A stretch of DNA of 64,000 nt, taken from assembly GCA_015660915.1 (NCBI GenBank), contig JACTTZ010000007.1, forward strand, positions 28,604 through 92,603, given 5' to 3'. The notes beneath the pieces were generated by a model. That model made no database searches, was not told the DNA's origin, and saw only the letters and a list, made by a program, of their open reading frames with translations. This DNA comes from Methanomicrobia archaeon. GTDB lineage: Archaea; Halobacteriota; Bog-38; Methanoflorentales; Methanoflorentaceae. Positions 19,077 to 28,900 of the stretch are shown here, piece after piece (the first letter of the stretch is position 1; each line of letters begins with the position of its first letter). Both the position numbers and the translations under genes were made by a program.

Positions 19077-19601
19077 TCAGGTTTTAGTCTTACGCGGCTT
19101 GCAGAGGATTTCGCGAATTTCAAGCTCGTAGAACTCGTCACTCGTCGCCGCCTTAATGACGAGCGCGGTGTCTAACCCTTTCGCGCTTCCACCAAGAGCT
19201 ACAACTTCAGCACCTAGTGCGACGATCTCTTCCTGTGCTGCGATCAACGTAACTTCGACAGCTACTTTGGTGCCTTGCCCGAACCTTCGAAAGGCATTCT
19301 TTACCTCATCGGTATACTGATAGTCGACTTGTTTGTAAAACGCGAGTTTGAAACCCGAATCTGCGATACGCTTCTCAGTTTCTGGCGAAAATCGTGCAGG
19401 ATCGGTGCCTACAAAGAAGAGCGTTAAGCCTGTATTGGCAAAAAAATCTAAGGCTTTTTCTGCAGAAACCCCTCGCACCGAAGGGATTAGGACGTGCTTT
19501 ATGCCGAGTTCATCGGCGCGCTCTTTCGCGCTGGTAAACACGGCAGCTGTGTTCTCCTCTCCAGGTGCTTCGAAATAGACTATTTTCCTTTCTAGTGTCA
19601 T
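19077..19601 (-). CDS. Pyruvate kinase alpha/beta-domain-like protein
   Basis: The 174-residue protein corresponds to the C-terminal alpha/beta domain of pyruvate kinase as a stand-alone unit, a form widespread in archaea. It begins MTLERKIVYFEAPGEENT and shows the characteristic end motif ALGGSAKGLDTALVIKAA. It lacks the catalytic barrel of pyruvate kinase, so it is likely a regulatory or sugar-phosphate/nucleotide-binding protein. AAGGAGG precedes the start. Neighbouring genes give no pathway hint. Confidence 0.75.
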   Translation of the reverse strand: MTLERKIVYFEAPGEENTAAVFTSAKERADELGIKHVLIPSVRGVSAEKALDFFANTGLTLFFVGTDPARFSPETEKRIADSGFKLAFYKQVDYQYTDEVKNAFRRFGQGTKVAVEVTLIAAQEEIVALGAEVVALGGSAKGLDTALVIKAATSDEFYELEIREILCKPRKTKT

Positions 19602-19769
19602 CGTGATGATTCCTCCTTATACCTGGACGTATGAATGTGAGAACGCGTAAAACTTTCTGTGAATGAGGCACGCGTAAAATCGCTGTTGCGTTTTGCATAT
19701 AGGCGGTACAGGTGTTGTTCGGCGAGTGGTCAGGCCATATAGGAAGAAGCTGCGCAACGAGCAGTTGCT

Positions 19770-20081
19770 TCACCCCTCTTTGACGAGTCGCGCCACCCGT
19801 TCTTTGTTGCTTCGCGACCACGGGCTTTTTGGCTTTCGAGGGGAGAGGTAAAACATTGCCCGCTCAGCGTTGAGTGAGTGAGTACGGCTGTCTATCCACC
19901 CGAAGCTCACGGCTTCGTCAACGATGTCGTCGTACGAAAGGCGTTGTTTGCCTGCGACCGCTTTGTCATAGACCAACCACACGCCGCGAGAGGCCGCGTG
20001 ATTCTGCACAAGCCATTGACGCCACGTCGCGCGGTCTGCAGCGTAGTATTGATCTGCTTTGTTTGAAGAAGTCTCAGGCAC
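19770..20081 (-). pseudogene. Truncated YdeI/OmpD-associated family gene
   Basis: The 103 residues match the N-terminal half of the YdeI-like family: YYAADRATWRQWLVQNHAASRGVWLVYDKA, YDDIVDEAVSFGWIDS, and the KSPWSRSNKERVARLVKEG end of the first half (described here in pieces). Family members usually continue for roughly another 80-90 residues. Here a stop follows at KEG, and no homologous continuation is visible in the other frames. The gene therefore looks 3'-truncated. It sits next to the tRNA-Val-like site and terminase remnant at 20.2 kb, consistent with damage at a recombination boundary. Confidence 0.6.
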
Positions 20082-20182
20082 AGGACGTTTGTGGGCTTCG
20101 ATCGTATATCAAGCTACATGTTGGCGGCCGCTTACTCTGCAGCCGCTAGAGCTAGCACTTTGTCGTCAAAGCGTTTATGACG

Positions 20183-20229
20183 TCGCCTTGACATGGCGGA
20201 GATCGAGCGTCCGAATCGCTCCGAGCGCC
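20183..20229 (+). repeat. tRNA-Val(GAC)-like 3' half, diverged copy next to a terminase remnant
   Basis: The segment reads as an anticodon stem-loop with loop TTGACAT (GAC anticodon), then AGATC, a T stem-loop GAGCG-TCCGAAT-CGCTC, and an acceptor-like end. The stretch GACATGGCGGAGATCG is shared with the att copies at 56.2 and 61.6 kb. The T stem differs from those copies on both sides, so pairing is kept. Upstream, TTATGACG also resembles the end of a tRNA D arm, but no matching 5' acceptor strand exists. It is read as a tRNA-derived recombination scar rather than a working tRNA. Confidence 0.55.
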
Positions 20230-21170
20230 CGAGGATCGCCCAATCGTTTTTGGAAGAGGAGCGTCAGGTGCTTGGGGACTGGTGGTTTCGACAGGAGTAC
20301 CTATGCGAGTTCTCTGAGAATGTCGAGCAGTACTTCACGCATGACGAGATCGTAGCCGCTATCAGTGAAGACGTCAGGCCGCTGTTCACACCAGACGGCA
20401 AACTCGACCTCTGATTGCGTCGTACAAAGCAACTGGGACTTGTGAAAAAAAGAAGGAAGTGGAATATGACCGGAGAAGCAGGGTTCACTTCAGAAGAAAC
20501 TGAAGCACGAAAGCAGAAGAGTCAGGGTTTCTATATGGGCGTGGACCTCGGCCAAGCGCGCGATTACACCGCTATCGTCGTAATAGAAATGGTCAGGTTT
20601 ACAAGTGGGCAAGAACTTGTCACTGAGTTGCACTTGCGACATTGCGAGCGGCTTCCATTGGGAACGAGCTACGAGGACATCACCCGGCACATCAAAAACC
20701 TCCTTATGCCATTCGAGGACGAAAAGAGAGAATTAACCCTCATAGTGGACGCCACAGGCGTCGGAAGACCGGTTATCGACTCTTTTAAAGAAGACCACCT
20801 GGAGCCGGTTCCAATCACTGTAACCGGCGGGCTGACTGCTAGTTATGATAAGGGCGAATGGCATGTCCCGAAGCGTGACCTTGTCGCGGCTGCAAAGGTG
20901 CTTCTTGGTAAAGGGCAACTGAAGATAGCTCAAGGGATGCCGTTTGGAGCCGTGCTCATTAATGAGCTGCAGAACTTTCACGTAAAGGTGAACCTGAACA
21001 CCGGGCATGATTCATACGAGGCTTGGAGAGAAGGCGCGCGCGATGACCTCGTATTTGCCGTGTCCTTGGCGTGCTGGTATGCGCTCAAGCAAAAGAAAAA
21101 GAAGAGGATTACCGGCGTGATGCCGATCATAGGAAAGGTCGAAAAACGCAGGGATTGGATGATGTTGTGA
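20193..21170 (+). pseudogene. Phage terminase large subunit, C-terminal remnant with internal stop
   Basis: In one frame the sequence encodes RPRIAQSFLEEERQVLG and WWFRQEYLCEF, typical of the link between terminase ATPase and nuclease domains. A TGA at 20412-20414 interrupts it. The same frame then resumes with the RNase H-like nuclease: GVDLGQARDYTAIVV, VDATGVGRP and DDLVFAVSLACWYAL supply the acidic metal residues. The ATPase half is missing because the frame begins at the tRNA-Val-like site. This is a remnant of a tailed-virus packaging motor. The downstream part (20415-21170) could still be translated alone. Confidence 0.75.
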
Positions 21171-21647
21171 CGATGATAGATTTTCCGATTTTCAATTGAA
21201 GTGGTGGTGGAATTTCGATCCTAAGAAGGGGAGTGCATCAAAATTTTGTTTAGAAGCCAATCTTACCATTATATCGAAAAGAAAGTTGGTGATAAAAATG
21301 CACGAAGAAGTAGGCACCGAGAAACAGAACAACTATGAACTGTACGGCGTACGAGCCAGCCGAGCTTGCAGACCCGCTGATGCACAAGCATCACCACATT
21401 CAGCACTGGAAAGACCGTTGCCGATTCGACGACGACATAGAAGAGTGACGAGAGGACACTAGACGAGGTCGAGGGACCTGAACGGACGGTCCAAGCTAGC
21501 TGCGATGGTCAACTGGGGCAAGGTAGCTATCTAAGAGACGGCTCAGCGTTCTAACTCCCGTCTTTTATTTTTCAGCGAGAAGAATTCCCGTTTTAAATAA
21601 AATGAGTGATTAACTACAAAAAAGAATCTCAGCTGCGAGGGGAGAAC
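21171..21647. other. Spacer upstream of the GHKL operon
   Basis: No gene can be supported in these ~480 bases. A 38-codon ORF (21333-21449, MNCTAYEPAELADPL and onward, ending DDDIEE) lies downstream of the terminase remnant and could be a viral scrap. The stretch before the next gene is AT-rich, consistent with a promoter. Confidence 0.3.
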
Positions 21648-23648
21648 ATGAGCCAAGCCGAAACTTTGGATGTGAAGAAACTTAGAATGAAATACGGTGG
21701 GGGCGTGATCACTCACCTCGGGTCTCAAATGTACGGCCCTCCCGCCGCTATCTTAGCCGAATACGTTGCAAACGCTTGGGACGCTGATGCTTCACGTGTA
21801 TATATCGACATCCCGTTAGATCGAAATTTGACGCTAGATTCTGAGATTCGAATAAGAGACAATGGCGCAGGGATGTCTTTTGAAGATTGCGATGAAAAAT
21901 TCTTATGGGTCGGTCGGCCTCGAAGGCAATTCGATGGTAGCGAGACGCGCGGTGGCAGAAAACTCATGGCAAGAAAAGGGGTGGGAAAACTTGCCGGGTT
22001 TGGAATTGCAAATATCATCGAAGTAAGGACGGTTAAGGACAGGACACTTACTCATTTTCGAATGAATCTTGCTGCAATTAAAAATATGTCCCTAACTACG
22101 GAAGGCTATGAACCTGACTTGGTCGAGCAGTATGGCACCACAACAAATGAAGGTGCTGGGACTTGTGTCGTCTTAAGCGAACTGAACGTGTCAGGGCCCA
22201 TCAAAAGTCCCCAATTTAAAAGAGAGATGGCACGGCGTTTTGGCGTACTAAGTGACATGTTTCGGGTTCAGATTAATGGCGAAGAATTGAGCAAGGAAGA
22301 CGTAAAGTACGAACATCGATTCCCGAACGAGGGGGTTGAGGAGGAAGAGATCGCACCGGGTAAGAGAATCAAATGGTGGATTGGCTTTACTAAACAACCA
22401 ATAAAAGACGAGATCAGCCGGGGGGTCAGTGTTATTGTGAGAGGAAGACTTGCACAGGAGCCTTTTTTCTTCAATCTAAGTGGAGGCACAGGTTCTCAGC
22501 ATGGACTCCAGTACCTTGCCGGAGAAGTTCAAGCTGATTATCTAGACGAGTACGAGGAAGACTTGATTATCTCCGGTAGGCTGAAGGTGCGTTGGGATCA
22601 TCCAGACGCCGCGCCGCTCTTGGCGTGGGGTCAAAAAAAGGTCAAGAACCTACTGAAGAAGTGGGGTGACCTCCGGACTCAAGACAAAATTGATAAATTA
22701 ACTCTGTCCACGAATTTGGTGGAGAGAATAAAGCGGTTTACCCCTCGAGAACGTGACGACATAATGAAAGCCGTCAATAGATTGTCGAAAGAGCCTGCTT
22801 TGGACGAAAAGAGATTTCGAGAACAGGTGGAGTTTCTCTTGAGAGGTTATGAGAGTCAGAATGTTATGGACATTATCCACGCCTTCGACTCAACAAGTCC
22901 AGAAGCATACGCAGATTTCATCGAAGTACTCAAAGAGTGGGATGTTGTCAAGGCCGTCAACCTTGCGAGGATTCTCACCGGGAATATCAAAGTAATTGAT
23001 AAATTTGGACAAATGATAAAAGCTGGTGTTAGGGAAAAACCCGACATGCATGACTTGCTTATAGAAAATCCTTGGTTAATCGATCCCCAGTGGGATTTTT
23101 TGGAACACGAGGCTACGCTAGACCAAATAATTCAAAAATATGTTGACAAGGAAAAGTCTAAGGCAAAAGCGGGCTCCGGTGCAACTGAACCGGACTTTTT
23201 CTGCCTGGCTGGCGGCGGTGTCGCTAAGGTCGTGGAGATTAAAAGACCTGGGGAGCGAATGGGCACGGATGAACTGGATCAAACGAGAGATTATGTACTC
23301 TATCTAAGACGCCACATAGGCCAAACAAGCGATCCAAGATACGAAATTCACGACGTTGAAGGTTATTTAATAGTAGATTCTGTTTCTGACGACTTGCGTG
23401 AACTCATCGGGATAATGAAAGGTGCTAAGATATTTGTGATAAAATGGGACGATTTGCTGAGGAGTGCGTGTCACAGGTATCAACAATACTATCGCATCGT
23501 AAAGGAACGTGCTCCTTCAGATGATCCACGCATGGAAGCGCTGCGAGAGTTGGAAAGTCAGGGGTTGGGCAGTAGTACCTCAAGCTCAAGGAAATCGCCA
23601 CCAGACAAAAAAAGAGCGAAAAGTGAAGACAAAACTCCGGGTAGTTGA
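21648..23648 (+). CDS. GHKL (MutL/MORC-type) ATPase fused to a PD-(D/E)XK nuclease
   Basis: The 666-residue protein starts with a GHKL ATP-binding domain: N box EYVANAWDADA (about residue 38), RDNGAGM (about 70), and the lid motif ARKGVGKLAGFG (about 107). A helical middle follows, then a nuclease-like C-terminus with EPDFF (about 513) and VVEIKRP (about 529), the D...ExK pattern of PD-(D/E)XK enzymes. MutL/MORC-type GHKL ATPases fused to nuclease domains are known from restriction-modification operons. GAGGGG lies six bases before ATG 21648. It overlaps the methyltransferase gene by 26 bases, so this is probably the restriction or repair component of that operon. Confidence 0.82.
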   Translation: MSQAETLDVKKLRMKYGGGVITHLGSQMYGPPAAILAEYVANAWDADASRVYIDIPLDRNLTLDSEIRIRDNGAGMSFEDCDEKFLWVGRPRRQFDGSETRGGRKLMARKGVGKLAGFGIANIIEVRTVKDRTLTHFRMNLAAIKNMSLTTEGYEPDLVEQYGTTTNEGAGTCVVLSELNVSGPIKSPQFKREMARRFGVLSDMFRVQINGEELSKEDVKYEHRFPNEGVEEEEIAPGKRIKWWIGFTKQPIKDEISRGVSVIVRGRLAQEPFFFNLSGGTGSQHGLQYLAGEVQADYLDEYEEDLIISGRLKVRWDHPDAAPLLAWGQKKVKNLLKKWGDLRTQDKIDKLTLSTNLVERIKRFTPRERDDIMKAVNRLSKEPALDEKRFREQVEFLLRGYESQNVMDIIHAFDSTSPEAYADFIEVLKEWDVVKAVNLARILTGNIKVIDKFGQMIKAGVREKPDMHDLLIENPWLIDPQWDFLEHEATLDQIIQKYVDKEKSKAKAGSGATEPDFFCLAGGGVAKVVEIKRPGERMGTDELDQTRDYVLYLRRHIGQTSDPRYEIHDVEGYLIVDSVSDDLRELIGIMKGAKIFVIKWDDLLRSACHRYQQYYRIVKERAPSDDPRMEALRELESQGLGSSTSSSRKSPPDKKRAKSEDKTPGS

Positions 23649-24690
23649 CCTGTTTTGTGGTTGTGGAGGAGCCTCGATAGGCGTAGTAAATAGCGACCAC
23701 AGCGTAGTTGCAGCCGTTGACGCAAATCCGATTGCGTGTAGCGTCTATTCTCAGCACATTGGTATCGAGCCCATGTGCAGCGATCTCACTGAAATCAACG
23801 GTCAAACGCTTCTCGACCATTACGGATTACGGAAAGACGAAATCGACATCGTAGTCGGATGTCCGCCGTGTCAAGGGTTCAGCTCTCTAAAAAATACAAC
23901 GAATAAAGACGGCAACGACGAAAGAAACGGGCTAATCGACATTTTTCTCAAACGCGTAGGAGAATTGGAACCAGCCGGAATAATATTCGAAAACGTATCT
24001 GGTATTCAATCGAGGGCAAACCGTCATCACTTAAATCGTCTCGTCGAAAACGTTCAAACTATGGGCTATTCGATTAACAAGAATTTGCTAGTTGATGCGG
24101 CTGATTACGGCGTTCCACAACATCGAAAACGGATCGTCGTCACAGGGGTAAAAGAGTCAAAAGAGGCTCCGGCATTGCCACCGCAGCAGTATTTCGATCC
24201 TTCTAAGAGAACTACTGAGCAGATGCCTTGGAAAACTGTGCGCAGCGCTATAGGTGATTTGCCCGTTCTCGAGAACGGAGAGATCCATGCAACTGTACCC
24301 AATCACGAAGCTCGTTTACATTCCGCGCGAGTGTTGACCATGATTAGGTCAATCCCAAAAGACGGCGGGGGAAGGAAGAGCCTGCCAGAGAACCTGTGGC
24401 TTCCGTGTCACAAGAGAATAAGTCGTGGGGCTGAAACCGTTTACGGTAGATTGCGATGGGATCAACCATCTACCACCATAACAAGCAGATGCACGACGCC
24501 TAGCTGCGGAAGGTTCTTGCACCCAGATCAAGACCGAGCGATAACGATCCGAGAGGCAGCACGGTTACAAACGTTTCCCGACGATTTTGTATTTCCTAAC
24601 AACAGGGAAGAGAGTCAGAGACTCGTTGGAAATGCAGTGCCGCCAAAACTGATTGAAGAGCTGCTTGAAGGTTTTCGCGAGTACTTGTAA
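23623..24690 (+). CDS. DNA (cytosine-5) methyltransferase
   Basis: The 355-residue enzyme transfers a methyl group from SAM to C5 of cytosine. Motif I is VDLFCGCGGAS, motif IV contains the catalytic cysteine in GCPPCQGFSS, motif VI is ENV, motif VIII is QHRKRIV, and the end has RLQTFPDDF and GNAVPP (motifs IX-X). A target recognition region lies about residues 220-300. I start at GTG 23623 so that the product begins VKTKLRVVDLF; the open frame extends upstream inside the GHKL gene without homology. Its TAA shares its last base with the ATG of the glycosylase gene, so three genes form one coupled operon. Recognition sequence cannot be inferred. Confidence 0.93.
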   Translation: MKTKLRVVDLFCGCGGASIGVVNSDHSVVAAVDANPIACSVYSQHIGIEPMCSDLTEINGQTLLDHYGLRKDEIDIVVGCPPCQGFSSLKNTTNKDGNDERNGLIDIFLKRVGELEPAGIIFENVSGIQSRANRHHLNRLVENVQTMGYSINKNLLVDAADYGVPQHRKRIVVTGVKESKEAPALPPQQYFDPSKRTTEQMPWKTVRSAIGDLPVLENGEIHATVPNHEARLHSARVLTMIRSIPKDGGGRKSLPENLWLPCHKRISRGAETVYGRLRWDQPSTTITSRCTTPSCGRFLHPDQDRAITIREAARLQTFPDDFVFPNNREESQRLVGNAVPPKLIEELLEGFREYL

Positions 24691-25343
24691 TGGTCAGTGA
24701 CGCTAAATCAAGCAAGTTCGTGGAACTGTTATTGGGGTGGCACGAGCACAATCGTAGGGTTTTTCCTTGGAGAGAATATCGAACCCCCTACAACACGCTT
24801 GTGGCTGAGTTTTTCCTTCAAAGAACTCCGGCCGACAGAGTTGCCGGTTTTTACTGTCAGTTCATACAAAAATACCCTGATCCATTCACGCTTTGTAGCG
24901 CCGACCCTAATGTCGTAACGAGTCTGTCTACACAGTTAGGCTTAAAAAAGAGGATTTTGTGGCTTATCGAAGCGTCCAGAGTAATCTGTGAGAGATTCAG
25001 CGGGCGCATCCCAGACACAAACTCAGACTTGAGATCACTCCCAGGCGTCGGTTGTTACACCGCGTCTGCAATACTATCTTTAGGCTACGGCAAAGATGTC
25101 GCCATAGTCGATGTGAACGTGACTAGAGTGTTGACGAGGTTTTTTGGATATTCCAGCTCGTCCAGAAAGCCTAATCAGGAGCTAGAATCGCTAGCAGAAA
25201 TGTTACTCCCCAAAGGAAAAGGCTCGGACTTCAACGAGGCTATGCTAGATTTTGCAGCGCTTATTTGCCGAAAGAAACCTAGACACGAAGACTGTCCACT
25301 GATTGATTGTTGCACTTTTTATAGCCATTTTGTAAGCGTTTGA
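24690..25343 (+). CDS. HhH-GPD DNA glycosylase of the MIG type (G:T mismatch repair)
   Basis: The 217-residue protein has the helix-hairpin-helix LPGVGCYTASAI (about residues 116-127) and the catalytic aspartate in VDVNVTRVLTRFFG (about 143). The residue after VGC is tyrosine, where endonuclease III has its catalytic lysine. A tyrosine at this place is the mark of MIG, the thymine glycosylase encoded beside the M.MthTI methyltransferase on a Methanothermobacter plasmid. The role expected here is repair of G:T mismatches arising when 5-methylcytosine deaminates. The C-terminal iron-sulfur loop has CRKKPRHEDCPLIDCC, where the usual second cysteine is missing. Confidence 0.85.
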   Translation: MVSDAKSSKFVELLLGWHEHNRRVFPWREYRTPYNTLVAEFFLQRTPADRVAGFYCQFIQKYPDPFTLCSADPNVVTSLSTQLGLKKRILWLIEASRVICERFSGRIPDTNSDLRSLPGVGCYTASAILSLGYGKDVAIVDVNVTRVLTRFFGYSSSSRKPNQELESLAEMLLPKGKGSDFNEAMLDFAALICRKKPRHEDCPLIDCCTFYSHFVSV

Positions 25344-25536
25344 ATCGCTGAACGGCCCGAAGAATGCTGGTGTGTGGACGGACAAAGGAGTTGCGCTTGC
25401 CTTAGGCCGCCGCCAAGAGGCGCTTCAACGCATCGATACGGCGATTAAGACCACTCCGCGGAATGTATCTGCGCGAGAGATGTCCGAAAAACAAGGGTGT
25501 TATCAAACCTGCCTTGGCGTGCGCGTTGCACGCTGA
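25342..25536 (+). pseudogene. Tetratricopeptide-repeat fragment
   Basis: Directly after the glycosylase stop, one frame reads NAGVWTDKGVALALGRRQ then EALQRIDTAIKTTPRN, which is a good single TPR unit (paired helices with W/L/G/A/P at the expected places). The frame stops at 25536 without further repeats and has no start codon. It looks like a leftover of a TPR-repeat gene, perhaps displaced by insertion of the modification operon. Recognition rests on one repeat only. Confidence 0.4.
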
Positions 25537-25932
25537 CACATTGAGATAAAAGGCCGTGCCTGCAGGCAACCCAACGTCGTATTTTGGCGAGTAACCCGGG
25601 ACATAAAGCTGTAAATTTAGCAACAATCGTAACACTTTAGCCGTATCCGACCACTCGCGTGGGAGTCAAAACCTCGGAACTCCGCCGCGATCTTAAACAC
25701 TTCTCAAAATATGTAAATGTTCACAAAAATATCCGTTCGTATATAATCCATTATATTGCTTAACGTCTCTAATTTACGGAATTCAGAAATATTTCACGCG
25801 TTTTTTTTTTCATTAACTCTCTGTCGCGAGTACGTTTGAAGCTGTGCTTAATCAATGACGTGGACAATGGTCGGTCACAAGCTACTGTAACACTCACTAT
25901 AAGTATAGCTAGTTTTTTTAGTAATTTGTCAA
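25537..25932. terminator. AT-rich convergent spacer with a T-tract
   Basis: This spacer lies between converging transcription units and holds no gene. A run of ten T residues at about 25800-25810 on the plus strand is a good archaeal-type terminator for the methyltransferase/glycosylase operon. A second T run lies at about 25913-25919. The rest is AT-rich and featureless to me. Confidence 0.4.
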
Positions 25933-28900
25933 TCAATCAAAGAAGTTGACGAGCTTATAGAAAATGGCTTGTCCATCGTTTGTTCCAACTGCCAGGTAAA
26001 CACCATCAAATGCAAGGCTTTTTACCGGTAAGTCAAGCCAGGTCATAAATCTCAAACTATCCGTCTCAAGATCCCATACCCTCACAGTTTTATCCACACT
26101 CCCCGACACCACCCTCCAACCGTTTGGTGTTATGCAGACGGCAGAAATTATATCAGTGTGCCCCTCCAGCACCCGCTCAAACTTACCCGTGTCAAGGTTC
26201 CATTTCCTGACGGCGTCATCATTACTCTCCAATAACGCCCTCCTCCCGTCCGAAGTAATGCTGATTGCACTCCTCCAGTTGGTGTGCCTCCCAAGCACCC
26301 TCTCACATTCCCCCGTCTCAAGGTTCCATACCCGGACGGTGTTATCCACACTCCCCGACACTGCCCTCCTGCCGTCAGGGGTGATGCTGACTACCAAAAC
26401 CGGGCTTGGCCCCTCCAGCACCCGCTCACACTTACGTGTCTCAAGGTTCCATACCCTGATAGTGTCATCCTGACTCCCCGACACTGCCCTCCTACCGTCG
26501 GGGGTGATCTTGACTGCAGAAACTGCCCCAGTATGCCCCTCCAACACGCGCTCACACTTACCTGTCTCAAGGTTCCATACCCTGATTTCATAAGAATTAC
26601 CTGATACAGCACTCCTCCCGTCAGGGGTAACACTGACTGCATAAACTCCTCTAGTGTGCCCCTCCAACACGCGCTCACACTTACCTGTCTCAAGGTTCCA
26701 TACCCTGACGGTGTTATCCACACTCCCCGATACCGCTCTTCTGCCGTCCTGAGTAATGCTGACTGCTTCAACAAAACCGTTATGTCCTTTCAGCACACGC
26801 TCACACTTTCCTCTCTCAACGTCCCACACCCTGACGGAGTTATCATTACTCCCCGACACCGCCTTCCTCCCGTCCGGGGTGATGCTCACTGCATTAATCC
26901 AGCCTTTGTGCCCCTTAAGCAGCCCCTTCTGCACACGCTCCCGACAAAGACGCAGGAGCATTGGACGAATTTGAGCTTTGTGCCCCTTAAGCAGCCCCTT
27001 CTGAACCCCCTCACATTCCCCCGCCTCAAGGTCCCACACCCTGACGGTGTCATCATAACTCCCCGACACCGCCCACCTGCCGTCCTGAGTAATGCCGACT
27101 GCAGAAATTCTACTTGTGTGCCCCTTCAGCACCCGCTCACACTTACGTGTCTCAAGGTTCCACACCCTGACCGTTCCATCATCTGCTCCCGACACGGCCC
27201 TCCTCCCGTCAGGGGTGATGCTGACTGCGTTAACGTTGTTATTAGCTCCAAGCATAGGAGCGCCTATATCCCAACTCTCGTGTGGGGTGATGACTTCTGT
27301 AATCAGTTCGGTATGCCCCTCTAGCACCCACTCACACTCCCCTGTTTCAAGGTCCCAAACCCGGACCGTTGTATCCGATCCGCCCGACACCGCCCTTTTT
27401 CCGTTAGGGGTAATGCTTATCGCTCTCACATCTTTTGTGTGCCCCTCCAACACCCGCTCACATTCGCCCATCTCGAGATCCCAAACCCAAACGGTATTAT
27501 CAGAACCTCCCGACACAGCCCTCTTGCCGTCCATGGTGATGCTGATTGCACTATTCCAGCTGATGTGCCCTCCAAGCACCCCCTCACACTCCCTTGTCTC
27601 AACGTCCCACACCCTGACGGTGTCATCATAACTCCCGGACACAGCCCTCCTCCCGTCCGAAGTAATGCTGACTGCTTCAATCCCGCTAGTATGCCCTTCT
27701 AGCACCTCACACTCCCCTGTCTCAAGGTTCCACACCCTAACAGTTTTGTCCACACCCCCCGACACCGCCTTCCTCCCGTCAGGGGTGATGCTGACTGCAT
27801 AAACTTCCTTAGAGTGCCCCTTAAGCAGCTCTTCCAGCACCCGCTCACACTCCCCTGTCTCAAGGTTCCACACCCTAACAGTTTTGTCCACACCCCCCGA
27901 CACGGCCCTCCTCCCGTCCGGGGTGATGCTGACTGCATAAACCACGTTAGTATGTCCTTCCAGCACCGACTCACACTCCCCTGTCTCAAGGTTCCACACC
28001 CTAACAGTTTTGTCCACACCCCCCGACACGGCCCTCCTCCCGTCAGGGGTGATGCTGACTGCATAAACCCAACCTGTGTGGCCTTCCAGCACCGACTCAC
28101 ACTCCCCTGTCTCAAGGTTCCACACCCTAACAGTTTTGTCCACACCCCCCGACACGGCCCTCCTCCCGTCAGGGGTGATGCTGACTGCATAAACTTCCTT
28201 AGAGTGCCCTTCTAACGTTTTAAGGCAACTCTCCTGTGAACGAAACGGCGGGCGGCGAATTCTCAATAGCAGTGGTTCCGTGTCCCGTTCAGTAGTTATA
28301 ATGCGTTGTGCTTGTTCGGCTACTGGACCCGCATCAGCATAGTTAAATGCGCTCTGGATGCAGAAAGAATAGACCGCAGCGAACTTGGAAAAAAGGTGTG
28401 AATGAGAGTTGAGAAACTGGTGATATAACCTAACTCTTGCGTGCGGTGAAAGTACTGGATCCCCCGCTACGCCGCTTTGATCATCTTGCCGATCCGATGG
28501 GATCGATGGCGGAGGTATTGGTAATAGGAGAATATGTTCCGGTGGTGCCGCTACAGATTTCCCCAAGGATCGCTCCCTCCGACGAAAGTCACTGCACGCC
28601 TTTGCATAAGCAATCAGTTCTTCTCCATAGCGTCTCTCTGCCTCCTCTCGCTCGCGCTCTTCATAAACTTCCTCACGTGCTCCAGGCAACACCTCACGTG
28701 CCCGCACGTAGTCAGTAATGAGGTCATACGTCATGCCTGCGACGCACTTTGCTTCAACAAAGTGGAGGTCGGTGAGTGTATTCTCAAGCCCCCTCCAGAG
28801 CGTGCCCTTACGTTGCTGATAAGGTAGCTCTGATGCCACGCGGTGGTCCGGAATCCGCCGCGCTGTATCTTTGAATAGAGGATGTGTGTGACGATCGCCG

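Noticed and set aside
25402..25635. Minus-strand 77-codon ORF after the glycosylase gene
   Set aside because: The plus-strand frame over the same bases gives a recognisable TPR unit, whereas the minus-strand product has no domain or ribosome binding site.
26132..28215. Several open frames with repeated motifs opposite the WD40 array
   Set aside because: Their repeats are the complement of the WD40 repeats. No ribosome binding site or independent homology.
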